This document shows, piece by piece, positions 8,451 through 17,333 of a DNA stretch of 64,000 nt. Source of the stretch: JAEUMD01 sp036768475 (GTDB taxonomy: Bacteria > Pseudomonadota > Alphaproteobacteria > Rhizobiales > Hyphomicrobiaceae); assembly GCA_036768475.1 (NCBI GenBank), contig DAIPMW010000001.1, forward strand, positions 62,001-126,000, given 5' to 3'. The position numbers were made by a program, and so were the translations under genes. The stretch's first letter is position 1; the number at the start of each line of letters is the position of its first letter. The notes beneath the pieces are model-generated. The model had not been told where the DNA came from, searched no databases, and saw only the letters and a program-made list of their open reading frames with translations.

Positions 8451-9125
8451 CTATCTCGCATTTTCGAAGCGCGGAAACAGTATGTCGTTCTCGATAAAGA
8501 TATGCTCGAGCAAGTCCGTCGTCAGCTTGTCGAGTCCCGCATATAACGTGCGCCATGATCCGCAGGCATCAGCTGGCACCGTGTAACCATCGGTGAGGAC
8601 TTGGATCGCACGGATCATCTTGGCATGCTCATCATGTTCGTGACGCATCACGACAATTGGTCCAAACAGGGAGCCGCGGTAACCCGAACTGATCGACGGG
8701 AACAGGACGCTTTCCTCTTTGCGCATGTGGTCTTCGAGATCTCCCTGGGTTCTCTCGATAAGATCCGCCAGCCCAACCGGGGCATTCTCGTGATCCCGAT
8801 GCACCGTTTCCACCCGCCGGGCAAGGCCGACCAACTCGCGAAGCTCTCGCCGGTGGACATCGTGGTAATGAGAAACGATGTAGTCAACCAGACCTGCCGA
8901 ATCCTCAGGTACGCCGACTGGTACTCGCTGCAGAGCCACCAGCTCGCGCTCCAAGGCGTCGTGATCAGCACCACATGCCTGCGAGGCTTCGTCAAGCTGC
9001 GCATCGCCCATGGCACAATAATCGATCCCGTGAGTGCGCAACACCTTTGCCGCACCTGCTACCGTGGCCGCAATCTCGCCCACTGTCGTTATATCGGAAC
9101 TCTTAGCTTTCTGGTTTGAATGCAT
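8451..9125 (-). CDS. ric: Di-iron iron-sulfur cluster repair protein (Ric/YtfE/ScdA family)
   Basis: Repair protein for clusters damaged by NO or oxidants, 224 residues. The N-terminal ScdA_N domain has VLRTHGIDYC near residue 37. The hemerythrin-like domain supplies iron ligands in HYHDVH, HRDHEN, HMRKEESVLFP, MRHEHDEH and LLEHIFIENDILFPRF. The usual CCGG-type motif after GIDY is CAMG here, so the second cysteine is missing. GAGGA precedes the ATG at a good distance. An NsrR-like operator at 9192-9218 lies 67 bp upstream of the start, which fits the NsrR control of ytfE known in E. coli. Confidence 0.93.
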   Translation of the reverse strand: MHSNQKAKSSDITTVGEIAATVAGAAKVLRTHGIDYCAMGDAQLDEASQACGADHDALERELVALQRVPVGVPEDSAGLVDYIVSHYHDVHRRELRELVGLARRVETVHRDHENAPVGLADLIERTQGDLEDHMRKEESVLFPSISSGYRGSLFGPIVVMRHEHDEHAKMIRAIQVLTDGYTVPADACGSWRTLYAGLDKLTTDLLEHIFIENDILFPRFENAR

Positions 9126-9191
9126 TGGGAATCCTCGAGCAAAAAGAGCCGCAGTGGGCTCGAAGCGACATCACCATAACAGGTATGTCAA

Positions 9192-9218
9192 AAAAGCTGT
9201 ATTCACAATGCATCTTTT
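9192..9218. promoter_or_regulatory. Putative NsrR operator between ric and the divergent orphan gene
   Basis: A 27-bp site with the same length and spacing as the one at 7497: left half AAAAGCTGTATTC, right half CAATGCATCTTTT. The right half, read on the minus strand as AAAAGATGCATTG, matches the NsrR half-site closely. It sits between the divergent genes ric (start 9125) and the orphan reading frame (9232-9579). On the plus strand it overlaps a possible TTCACA (9202-9207), with TACTAT at 9224-9229 sixteen bases later. It could therefore control both directions. Confidence 0.72.
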
Positions 9219-9231
9219 AGTTCTACTATGA

Positions 9232-9579
9232 GTGGCGTGCAAGGTATTAGGCATCGTGCAAGACATTGACATTTCGAGGCGTCTGGACATGATTCAAACC
9301 CTCATCGATCAACGTCCCCTTTTCCAGGATGCAGATCTTGGAGCCGAACAGAGCCGCTCAACCGCTGGCGAGCACGATGTTGAATTGGCATTCGACCGCA
9401 GCGTCGACACCTATGGCCCCTCAGCGGCTCTGGCACATCTCATCTCACTTGCCGTAAACATAGCCATCACCTGGAATATCGAGCGCCCGATTGCAGCGCT
9501 GCTTAGGCTCAATGCTGATCTGCTGGACAACTTCTCCGTGCGCACGACCTCAATGAACCAGCCGAGCGAGCATGATTAG
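9232..9579 (+). CDS. Unknown small protein downstream of an NsrR-like site
   Basis: Not recognised. The full frame from GTG 9232 gives 115 residues. If transcription starts from the TACTAT element, the true start is more likely GTG 9256 or ATG 9289; the latter has a GAGG nine bases upstream. The sequence is soluble and mixed, with an ISLAVNIAITWNIERPIAALLRLNADLLD stretch (amphipathic, not clearly membrane) and an acidic middle. No cysteine cluster or catalytic motif stands out. It ends two bases before the DUF488 gene, so the two are surely cotranscribed. Its place opposite ric suggests it belongs to the NO-responsive set (inference). Confidence 0.62.
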   Translation: MACKVLGIVQDIDISRRLDMIQTLIDQRPLFQDADLGAEQSRSTAGEHDVELAFDRSVDTYGPSAALAHLISLAVNIAITWNIERPIAALLRLNADLLDNFSVRTTSMNQPSEHD

Positions 9580-9581
9580 AA

Positions 9582-9962
9582 ATGTCTTCATCCACCCCAC
9601 GACGTCACATTCGCCTCAAGCGTGCTTATCAAGAACCGGATCGCAGAGATGGTCTTCGCGTTCTTGTCGATGGCCTGTGGCCCCGTGGCCTTAGCAAGAA
9701 GGAAGCAGCTATCGATATCTGGCTCAAGGAGATCGCACCAAGCGCCGCTCTCCGCCGATGGTACGGTCACGACGTGAAGCTATGGAGCGCATTTCGCGAA
9801 AGATACCGTAATGAGCTCAAGGCCAATTCGGTTGCCATAAATCAACTGATGGATCTTTACCGCAATGGGTCGGTCACACTGGTATTCGCCGCACGCGACG
9901 AGGCGCACAGCAATGCCGCAGTCCTGATGGAATTTCTTCACGAGCTCCTGGACGAGACCTGA
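9582..9962 (+). CDS. DUF488 family protein
   Basis: A 126-residue DUF488 protein. The family motifs are visible: RLKRAYQEP at the N-terminus, RVLVDGLWPRGLSKKEA, WLKEIAPSAALRRWYGHD, and VTLVFAARDEAHSNAAVL near the C-terminus. The biochemical function of the family is not established. Members are often found next to heme, nitrite or stress genes. It starts two bases after the preceding orphan and ends 174 bp before nosR, so it closes the NO-response cluster. Length is normal. Confidence 0.85.
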   Translation: MSSSTPRRHIRLKRAYQEPDRRDGLRVLVDGLWPRGLSKKEAAIDIWLKEIAPSAALRRWYGHDVKLWSAFRERYRNELKANSVAINQLMDLYRNGSVTLVFAARDEAHSNAAVLMEFLHELLDET

Positions 9963-10072
9963 CGGCAGCAATCGAACGTGAAGCGCACTTCTTGAGCGCT
10001 GTTTTCCGTGTCATTCTTGAGAAGAGGACTCGGAATATTCAGCAATAGTCGAAGCCTGCACATTACTCTCCC

Positions 10073-10086
10073 TTGATTTTTGTTAA
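10073..10086. promoter_or_regulatory. FNR/NNR-type box upstream of nosR
   Basis: TTGAT-TTTT-GTTAA, which on the opposite strand reads TTAAC-AAAA-ATCAA. This is one base from the TTAAC-N4-GTCAA box described for NNR-type regulators of denitrification, and close to the FNR consensus TTGAT-N4-ATCAA. Its centre lies about 57 bp before the nosR start, so an activator bound at -41.5 would place transcription start near 10121. No convincing -10 was found. The remaining bases of 9963-10136 show nothing else. Confidence 0.6.
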
Positions 10087-10136
10087 GACGTGCTCTCTGC
10101 GCATGAGCAGTCTGAGCGGGCAACAAGGCTCGGCCA

Positions 10137-12332
10137 ATGAAAATTCTTCCTGACCTCTCAAATTTCCGACCTCTCATCCGGCGGTTGCTGACGATACTTG
10201 CCGCAGTTCTGGTGGTTGTTACATGCACCGGCCAGTCAGTTGCACAGTCGGCACTGCTCACGCGCTATCTTGGCGAAGTACCCGCTGCGGAACTCGTCAA
10301 AGGAGCCGAATCTTACGGGCCGGTGCGAACGGACGTACCCGTCGCGCCGATCTTGAAAGGCGGCAAGCCGATAGGCTGGGCCTTCATCACGTCCGACTTC
10401 GTCGGCACGACCGGGTATTCAGGCAAGCCCATCCACGTTCTCGTCGCCATCGGCGATGATGCCGTGCTGCAGGGCGTGAAGCTCGTCAAACACTCCGAAC
10501 CAATCGTTCTGATCGGCATTCCCGATGCCAAAGTTCAGGCATTGACAGCATCCTATGCGGGCCTCGATCTCAAGAAAGAGGCCGAGGCCGGCGGATCAGC
10601 GCACGACCTGAATATCATTTCAGGTGCCACTGTTACGGTTATGGTCATTGACGATTCCATCGTCCGCTCGGGACTGAAGGTCGCGCGTGCTTTGGGTCTG
10701 GGTGGCTTGAGCAAGGAATCCGCATCTGCTGGACCCGCGGTCACCATCAACCCCGATGCAGCAGCAGCGCAAGACTGGCTTTCACTGGTCGGCAACGGCA
10801 CGGTGCGTCGCCTGTCGCTTGAGGTAGGGCAAATCAATCAGGCATTCGCTGCGATGCCCGACAAGCGCGCAGCTGAGCGCTCGATCGATGGACCGCCCGA
10901 TAGCACATTTATCGACATGTACGCGGCGCTGATCAGCATCCCATCGATTGGAACGGCACTATTAGGCCCGCGCGAGCAAACGAATTTGGTGCAATGGCTG
11001 AAGCCAGGTGACCATGCCATCGTCGTCGGCGGTCGCGGCATGTTCTCATTCAAAGGCTCCGGCTACGTTCGTGGCGGTCTGTTCGACAGGATCCAGCTTA
11101 TCCAGAACGATATTTCTGTGCGTTTCCGCGACAAGGATCATCGTCGACTCGGCCAGTTCGCAAGCCCCGGAGCACCACAAGGTCTCAGTGAGATCGACTT
11201 GTTCCGCATCCCGGCAGCGTCCGGTTTCGATCCCGCAAAGCCCTGGCGACTGCAACTCCTGGTCCAGCGCGAGGTCGGACCAACCGAGCGCCTCTACACA
11301 ACATTCGATCTCAATTACGAACTGCCAGACACGTTCCTGATCAAGCCGGCACCTCAGTCGGCGGCGCCACTTCCGGTGGCGAGCGCGGACAAGGATGTCG
11401 AGCACGCAGCGAAAGCAGCCCTTTGGCAGCGAATCTGGCGCGACCGCGCGGTGGAGATCGGGTTGCTCCTCATCATGCTTGGCGTACTGAGTGGCGCCTT
11501 TTTCTTCCAGATGGCCCTTACCCGATCGGCCCAGAGGACCTTCTGGTTCCGCATGGCCTTTCTAACGGTCACGCTCGTCTTCATCGGCTGGTACGGCAAT
11601 GCGCAGCTCTCGATTGTCAATTTGATGGCCCTGCTGGGCTCGTTGCAGACAGGCTTCACTTGGGAAACGTTCCTGCTCGACCCTCTGGTCTTCCTGCTCT
11701 GGTTCTCGGTTGCAGCCGCACTCATCCTATGGGGACGTGGTGCCTATTGCGGTTGGCTGTGCCCGTTCGGCGCACTGCAGGAACTGAGCAATCGCGTGGC
11801 GCGCTATTTCGGCGTGCGTCAGTGGGACCTGCCATGGAACCTCAACGAGCGCCTCTCCGCCATCAAGTATCTCATCTTCCTTGGCCTCGCCGGCATCGCG
11901 CTGGCCTCGATCGACCGTGCCGAGCAACTTGCTGAGATCGAGCCCTTCAAGACAGCCATCGTCCTGAAGTTCAACCGCTCCTGGCCCTTCGTTCTCTATG
12001 CGCTTGTGCTACTCGGCGTCGGTCTCTTCATAGAGCGCTTTTACTGTCGCTACCTGTGCCCGCTCGGCGCAGCACTCGCGATACCGGCGCGACTGCGGAC
12101 CTTCGATTGGCTCAAACGCTATCGCGAATGCGGTAACCCCTGCAAAGTCTGCGCGAACGAATGTCCGGTCGATGCAATCAATCCTATTGGCGAGATCAGC
12201 CCGAATGAATGCATCAACTGCATGAACTGCCAGGTTCTCTATCAATCGAAGACCAAGTGCCCCGCAGTCATAAAGAAGCTCAAGAGGCAAGGCCTGCTGC
12301 CGAAGACCGCCGAGCCTGTTGCTGCCGATTGA
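10137..12332 (+). CDS. nosR: NosR, membrane flavo-iron-sulfur protein for N2O reduction
   Basis: NosR is needed for nosZ expression and for electron supply and maintenance of N2O reductase. The 731 residues begin with a signal or anchor helix (RRLLTILAAVLVVVTC), followed by a periplasmic FMN-binding domain with the flavinylation motif SGATVT near residue 160. Several membrane helices follow at about 435-640. Two CxxxCP-type motifs (CGWLCPFGAL, CRYLCPLGAAL) flank these helices. The cytoplasmic end carries two clusters within CGNPCKVCANECPVD and CINCMNCQ. Length matches the family. It is the first gene of nosRZDFYLX, and the ATG follows an FNR/NNR-type box. Confidence 0.96.
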   Translation: MKILPDLSNFRPLIRRLLTILAAVLVVVTCTGQSVAQSALLTRYLGEVPAAELVKGAESYGPVRTDVPVAPILKGGKPIGWAFITSDFVGTTGYSGKPIHVLVAIGDDAVLQGVKLVKHSEPIVLIGIPDAKVQALTASYAGLDLKKEAEAGGSAHDLNIISGATVTVMVIDDSIVRSGLKVARALGLGGLSKESASAGPAVTINPDAAAAQDWLSLVGNGTVRRLSLEVGQINQAFAAMPDKRAAERSIDGPPDSTFIDMYAALISIPSIGTALLGPREQTNLVQWLKPGDHAIVVGGRGMFSFKGSGYVRGGLFDRIQLIQNDISVRFRDKDHRRLGQFASPGAPQGLSEIDLFRIPAASGFDPAKPWRLQLLVQREVGPTERLYTTFDLNYELPDTFLIKPAPQSAAPLPVASADKDVEHAAKAALWQRIWRDRAVEIGLLLIMLGVLSGAFFFQMALTRSAQRTFWFRMAFLTVTLVFIGWYGNAQLSIVNLMALLGSLQTGFTWETFLLDPLVFLLWFSVAAALILWGRGAYCGWLCPFGALQELSNRVARYFGVRQWDLPWNLNERLSAIKYLIFLGLAGIALASIDRAEQLAEIEPFKTAIVLKFNRSWPFVLYALVLLGVGLFIERFYCRYLCPLGAALAIPARLRTFDWLKRYRECGNPCKVCANECPVDAINPIGEISPNECINCMNCQVLYQSKTKCPAVIKKLKRQGLLPKTAEPVAAD

Positions 12333-12363
12333 TTGCTCTAATCCGACACCCAAGGAGGAAGAC

Positions 12364-14286
12364 ATGTCTGACGAGCATAAGACAGGAAAGATCAGCCGCC
12401 GCACATTGCTTGCAACAACGGCGGGTGGTGCCGCTGCCGCAACTCTGGTTGCCCAAGGCGGCCTGACAACCGACGGAAGCAGTGGCGCAGCCCACGCCGA
12501 ACCGGCTGCGAAGTTCCACCTCAAGCCGGGCGAACTCGATGAGTACTATGGCTTCTGGTCATCCGGCCAGACCGGTGAATTGCGCATTCTGGGCCTGCCC
12601 TCGATGCGCGAGCTGATGCGCGTTCCGGTCTTCAACCGCTGCTCGGCCACGGGTTGGGGTCAGACCAACGAATCGATAAAAATCCTCACCGAGGGTCTTT
12701 CCGAGCGGACCAAGAAGTTCCTTGCCGCCAACGGCAAGAAAATGCACGACAATGGCGACCTGCATCACGTGCATATGTCGTTTACCGAGGGCAAATACGA
12801 CGGCCGCTACCTGTTCATGAACGACAAGGCCAACACACGCGTGGCACGCGTGCGCTGCGACGTCATGAAGCCTGACAAGATCATCGAGGTCCCCAACGCC
12901 AAGGCGATCCACGGCATGCGTCCACAGAAGTGGCCGCGCACGAACTATGTCTTCTGCAACGGCGAGGACGAGGGGCCGATGGTCAATGACGGACAGATCC
13001 TCGACAGCCCCAAGGACTACGTGAACTTCTACACTGCCATTGACGCCGATACGATGAAGGTCGCCTGGCAGGTCATCGTATCGGGCAACCTCGACAACAC
13101 CGATGCGGACTATGACGGAAAGTATGCGTTCTCGACGAGTTATAACTCGGAAATGGGTATGAATACGGGCGACATGACCGCGTCCGAAATGGATCACGTC
13201 GTGGTGTTCAACATCGCCGAGATCGAGAAGGGGATCAAAGCGGGCGATTACCAAGAGCTCAACGGCGTCAAAGTGATCGATGGCCGCAAAGGCAAAAACA
13301 AGAACTACACGCGCTATATCCCGATCGCCAACAACCCGCACGGCTGCAACATGGCGCCGGACAAGATACATCTGTGCATCGGCGGCAAGCTGTCGCCAAC
13401 GGTGTCGGTGATCGACGTCCGAAAGCTCGACGATCTGTTCTACAAGGACGCCCCTCCGCGCTCCGCCATCGTCGCAGAACCGCAATTGGGATTGGGTCCG
13501 CTTCACACCTGCTTCGATGGCCAGGGCAACGCCTACACGACGCTGTTCCTCGACAGCCAGGTTGTCCAATGGAATATCGAGAAGGCTGTACGGGCCTACA
13601 AGGGCGAAAAGGTCGATCCCATTCTCAGCAAGACCGACGTGCACTATCAGCCCGGTCACAATACCACGATGATGGGCGAAACCCTCCAGGCCGAGGCCAA
13701 GTACTACATCTCCATGAACAAGTTCTCCAAGGACCGGTTCTTAAACGTTGGCCCGTTGAAACCGGAGAATGAACAGGTGTTCCTCATCGAGGGCGACAAG
13801 CTGACCCTGGTCCACGACGGTCCGACCTTTGCCGAGCCTCACGATTCGATCGCCGTCCACAGGTCCATCGTCAATCCCAAGACAGTCTGGGATCGCAACG
13901 ATCCGATGTGGGAAGACGCGCGCAAGCAGGCGGCAGCCGACGGCGTAAAACTCGAGGACGGAGCCAAAGAGCCCATCCGCGACGGCAACAAGGTCCGCGT
14001 CTACATGACATCGCAGGCACCGTCCTTCAGCATGGAAAAGTTCACTGTTAAGCAGGGCGATGAGGTGACCGTCTATGTCACCAATCTCGATGACATCGAT
14101 GACCTGACGCACGGCTTCACAATGGGCGATCATGGCGTTGCCATGGAAATCTCGCCGCAACAGACCGCATCGGTTACCTTCGTCGCAGCAAAGCCAGGCG
14201 TCTACTGGTTCTATTGCCAGTGGTTCTGTCACGCTCTGCATATGGAAATGCGCGGCCGCATGCTGGTCGAACCTACCGGAGCGTAA
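12364..14286 (+). CDS. nosZ: Nitrous oxide reductase NosZ (clade I, Tat-exported)
   Basis: Periplasmic multicopper enzyme that reduces N2O to N2, 640 residues. The Tat signal ISRRTLLATT with a hydrophobic stretch and an AHA cleavage region shows folded export and places it in clade I. The propeller domain has the copper-site histidine motifs DLHHVHMSFTEGKYDG and IANNPHGCNM. The C-terminal cupredoxin domain holds CuA ligands in FYCQWFCHALHMEM (C-x3-C-x3-H-x2-M), and DDLTHGFTMGDHG supplies another histidine. ATG 12364 is chosen because AAGGAGGAAG precedes it. The upstream in-frame TTG would put the Tat motif too far inside. It follows nosR by 31 bp. Confidence 0.97.
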   Translation: MSDEHKTGKISRRTLLATTAGGAAAATLVAQGGLTTDGSSGAAHAEPAAKFHLKPGELDEYYGFWSSGQTGELRILGLPSMRELMRVPVFNRCSATGWGQTNESIKILTEGLSERTKKFLAANGKKMHDNGDLHHVHMSFTEGKYDGRYLFMNDKANTRVARVRCDVMKPDKIIEVPNAKAIHGMRPQKWPRTNYVFCNGEDEGPMVNDGQILDSPKDYVNFYTAIDADTMKVAWQVIVSGNLDNTDADYDGKYAFSTSYNSEMGMNTGDMTASEMDHVVVFNIAEIEKGIKAGDYQELNGVKVIDGRKGKNKNYTRYIPIANNPHGCNMAPDKIHLCIGGKLSPTVSVIDVRKLDDLFYKDAPPRSAIVAEPQLGLGPLHTCFDGQGNAYTTLFLDSQVVQWNIEKAVRAYKGEKVDPILSKTDVHYQPGHNTTMMGETLQAEAKYYISMNKFSKDRFLNVGPLKPENEQVFLIEGDKLTLVHDGPTFAEPHDSIAVHRSIVNPKTVWDRNDPMWEDARKQAAADGVKLEDGAKEPIRDGNKVRVYMTSQAPSFSMEKFTVKQGDEVTVYVTNLDDIDDLTHGFTMGDHGVAMEISPQQTASVTFVAAKPGVYWFYCQWFCHALHMEMRGRMLVEPTGA

Positions 14287-14288
14287 CA

Positions 14289-15650
14289 GTGCAACAACCC
14301 GGCATCGGCACCTTGTCCGCGTCACTGTTGCTGGCGGTTTTCTTGCTCGCATCGCGAGCTGGTGCCGTGGCAGCAGAGGAACAGGTTGTGCCCGCTGAGC
14401 CGGGCGCGTTGATCCGGATGCTCGCCGCAGCGGCGCCCGGCGATACGCTAAAGCTTGAGGCGGGCCGTCACGACGGCCCGCTCATCCTCGACAGGTCCAT
14501 CACGCTTGATGGAAGCGGCCACGCCGAAGTGATCGGCAACGGCAAGGGCAGCGTCATTACGGCGACAGGCGAGAACATCACCATCCGCGGCCTGCGTATC
14601 TCCGGATCGGGCAACGATCACGCGCCCATCGACTCCGGGATCCGCATTGCACAGAAGTCCAAACACGTGATGGTCGAGCACAATATACTGGAAGAAAATC
14701 TTCATGGAATAACGGTGCACGGCGGAACTGACGCCATAGTGCGCAACAACATGATCTTCGGACGGAGAGATCGACGCCTCAACGATCGTGGCAACGGGAT
14801 CTATGTCTGGAACGCTCCTGGTGCGCTGATAGAAGGCAATGACATCCGTTACGGCCGCGACGGGATCTTCGCCAACGCATCAAAGCAGAACGTGTTTCGC
14901 GACAACCTGTTCCGCGATCTTCGCTTTGCTGTTCATTACATGTACACACACGACAGTGAAATCAGCGGCAATGTCTCGATCGGCAACCACCTTGGCTATG
15001 CCATCATGTTTTCCAATAACATTCGCGTCGTTGGAAACATGTCCTTACGCGATCGCACACATGGCATCATGTTGAACTACGCCAACAACGCCGAGATACG
15101 CGGCAATCTCGTGCGTGGCGGCACCCATGAGAAGTGCACATTCATCTACAATGCGCACAAGAATACGATTACCGGCAACCGGTTCGAAGGCTGCGACATC
15201 GGCATCCATTTCACCGCCGGATCGGAGCGTAACAAACTCACCGGCAATGGCTTCATCGGCAATCGGAACCAGGTCAAATACGTCGGCACACGCCAGATCG
15301 AGTGGAGCGATTCAGGACGCGGCAACTACTGGTCCGATCATCCCGCCTTCGACCTGGACGGTGATGGCATCGCCGATTCGGCGTTTCGGCCAAACGACCT
15401 GATGGACCATGTGTTGTGGTCACAACCGGCTGCCAAGCTGCTGCTTGGCTCGCCTGCGGTTCAACTCGTGCGCTGGAGCCAGCACGCTTTTCCCGCAATC
15501 CTGCCGGGCGGCGTTATCGACAGCCACCCGCTGATGGCGCCACCCAGCATTCGGGTCCCGCAAAAGATCGCCGAACTCGAACGTTCAGCCCGGCCCGACT
15601 GGCTTGAAGGAGACGGCAATGCCGGTCTTGACCCTCTCTCAGGTCACTAA
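14289..15650 (+). CDS. nosD: NosD, periplasmic copper-site maturation protein
   Basis: NosD works with the NosFY ABC transporter in building the CuZ cluster of NosZ. The 453-residue protein has a Sec signal (LSASLLLAVFLLASRAGAVA), then a right-handed parallel beta helix of CASH/NosD repeats recognisable by recurring N-x-I-x-G and GN-x-I units, for example NITIRGLRISGSGN and RGNLVRGG. GTG 14289, two bases after the nosZ stop, is taken as start because the signal peptide begins there. Upstream in-frame codons lie inside nosZ. It overlaps nosF by 32 bases. Confidence 0.94.
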   Translation: MQQPGIGTLSASLLLAVFLLASRAGAVAAEEQVVPAEPGALIRMLAAAAPGDTLKLEAGRHDGPLILDRSITLDGSGHAEVIGNGKGSVITATGENITIRGLRISGSGNDHAPIDSGIRIAQKSKHVMVEHNILEENLHGITVHGGTDAIVRNNMIFGRRDRRLNDRGNGIYVWNAPGALIEGNDIRYGRDGIFANASKQNVFRDNLFRDLRFAVHYMYTHDSEISGNVSIGNHLGYAIMFSNNIRVVGNMSLRDRTHGIMLNYANNAEIRGNLVRGGTHEKCTFIYNAHKNTITGNRFEGCDIGIHFTAGSERNKLTGNGFIGNRNQVKYVGTRQIEWSDSGRGNYWSDHPAFDLDGDGIADSAFRPNDLMDHVLWSQPAAKLLLGSPAVQLVRWSQHAFPAILPGGVIDSHPLMAPPSIRVPQKIAELERSARPDWLEGDGNAGLDPLSGH

Positions 15651-16515
15651 GCGCTATGGCGAAGCGACGGTGCTATCCGGCGTTTCGCTTCAAGTCGCAA
15701 AAGGTGAACGCGTCGCATTGCTCGGCCACAATGGCGCCGGCAAGTCAACGCTGATGAAGATCGTCCTGGGCCTCACTGACAGCGACGGGGGTACGGTCAC
15801 GGTCGCCGGCGCCAGGCCAGGTAGCCGGGGCGCACGCGAGGCCACGTCCTACCTGCCCGAGAACGTCGCCTTCCACCCTGCGCTCACGGGGCTGGAACAG
15901 ATCAGCTACTACCTGCGACTGCGCGGACAAAACCCGGTCACGGCCATGGCACTACTCGAGCGCGTCGGCCTCGGCGACGCTGCAACGCGTCGCATCGGCA
16001 CCTACTCCAAGGGCATGCGCCAACGCGTAGGCCTCGCGCAGGCATTGATTGGCCGTCCGCAGCTGATGGTCCTCGACGAGCCGACGAGCGGTCTCGACCC
16101 CGTCTCGCGGCGCGAATTCTACGCTATCCTTGATGAACTCGCCGGCAAAGGCACCGCAATCCTTCTCTCCAGCCACGCGCTGACCGAAGTCGAGGCACGC
16201 ACCGACCGCATCGCCATCTTGAGCCGCGGCGTACTCGTCGCCAATGACACACTTGCAGGACTGCGTCAGCGTGCAGCCCTGCCGATCCAGTTGCAGATCG
16301 CAGCGCGCCCCGATACCGCCGAAGAAGTGGCCCGCCGCCTGTCGGGCAAGCGGCTCAATGGTACGCGCGTCGACATCACCTGCCGCCACATCGATAAGCT
16401 CGATCGCCTCGCCGAAATAACGAATCTTAGTAACCTTATCGAGGATCTCGAAATCGTGCCGCCGAGCCTCGAAGAGCTTTATGCTCACTTCAGTCGCGGA
16501 GGTGCATCGTCATGA
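15619..16515 (+). CDS. nosF: NosF, ABC transporter ATP-binding protein
   Basis: ATPase partner of NosY in N2O reductase maturation, thought to move a sulfur species for CuZ assembly. The 298 residues contain Walker A GHNGAGKST near residue 40, signature YSKGMRQRVGLAQAL near 135, Walker B LMVLDEPTSGLDP, and the switch SSHALTEVE. A C-terminal extension after residue 215 is typical of NosF. AAGGAGAC precedes ATG 15619. The in-frame TTG at 15604 is less likely. The gene overlaps nosD at its start and shares four bases with nosY at its end. Confidence 0.95.
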   Translation: MPVLTLSQVTKRYGEATVLSGVSLQVAKGERVALLGHNGAGKSTLMKIVLGLTDSDGGTVTVAGARPGSRGAREATSYLPENVAFHPALTGLEQISYYLRLRGQNPVTAMALLERVGLGDAATRRIGTYSKGMRQRVGLAQALIGRPQLMVLDEPTSGLDPVSRREFYAILDELAGKGTAILLSSHALTEVEARTDRIAILSRGVLVANDTLAGLRQRAALPIQLQIAARPDTAEEVARRLSGKRLNGTRVDITCRHIDKLDRLAEITNLSNLIEDLEIVPPSLEELYAHFSRGGASS

Positions 16516-17333
16516 GCCGAACCCTCGCAGTCACCACATCTGAATTCCGGATTGCATCACGCAACCGCTGGGTTGCGATCTCGATTGTCATGATGGCGCT
16601 GTTTGCGCTGGTACTCTCTGCAGCGGGCAGTGCGCCGACCGGTCATCTAGGAGCCGACAAGCTGTCCATAACCGTCGCCAGCCTGACGAGCCTTGCTGTC
16701 TACCTCGTGCCTTTGGTGGCGCTTCTCATGTCGTTCGACGCGATCGCTGGCGAGATAGAACGCGGAACCCTTCCCCTTGCACTGACTTATCCGGTATCGC
16801 GGCCGGAAATACTCGCCGGAAAGCTGCTTGCGCATCTGGGCATCCTCGGCCTGGCCGTCACCATAGGTTATGCAATCGCCGCAGCCGCCGCATTCATTCT
16901 CGATGGCGACGCCGCGCGCGGATTACCCGCACTTGTTCGCCTGTTGTGGACGTCGCTGCTGCTCGGGGCCGCGTTTCTCGGCATCGGTTATGCCATCTCC
17001 GCGCTGACACGCCGGCCGGGGTCCGCGGCCGGTGTCGCGATCGCTCTTTGGCTGGTGATGATCGTTCTCTACGACCTGGGCCTGCTGGCCGCGGTTGTAG
17101 CCGACAACGGGGGAACGTTTACGCGCTCGATCTTCCCATGGATGCTCATTGCCAACCCTGCAGATGCGTTCCGGCTCTATAACCTCTCGGCCTCCGAAGC
17201 CACCGCCGCAGCCGGCGGCATTGCAGGCGCGGCCAACGCCATTCCCCCGGCTCTGGTCCTCGCCTCGCTCACCGCATGGCCGGTGGCGGCGTTCGCCTTG
17301 GCGACCCAAGCCTTCAGGAAAGTGACGCCATGA
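16512..17333 (+). CDS. nosY: NosY, ABC transporter permease
   Basis: Membrane subunit of the NosDFY maturation complex. The 273 residues contain about six hydrophobic segments. The N-terminal one (WVAISIVMMALFALVLSAAG) and the ones around GIGYAISALTRRPGSAAGVAIALWLVM and LVLASLTAWPVAAFALA are clear. The segment between helices two and three, FDAIAGEIERGTLPLALTYPVSR, is characteristic of NosY. ATGA overlaps join it to nosF upstream and to nosL downstream, so these genes are translated as one coupled unit. Length is normal. Confidence 0.94.
   Translation: MSRTLAVTTSEFRIASRNRWVAISIVMMALFALVLSAAGSAPTGHLGADKLSITVASLTSLAVYLVPLVALLMSFDAIAGEIERGTLPLALTYPVSRPEILAGKLLAHLGILGLAVTIGYAIAAAAAFILDGDAARGLPALVRLLWTSLLLGAAFLGIGYAISALTRRPGSAAGVAIALWLVMIVLYDLGLLAAVVADNGGTFTRSIFPWMLIANPADAFRLYNLSASEATAAAGGIAGAANAIPPALVLASLTAWPVAAFALATQAFRKVTP

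Noticed and set aside
12559..13659. 366-codon open frame on the minus strand opposite nosZ
   Set aside because: nosZ is certain from its copper motifs and Tat signal. The antisense frame has no motif and reflects GC-rich codon use.
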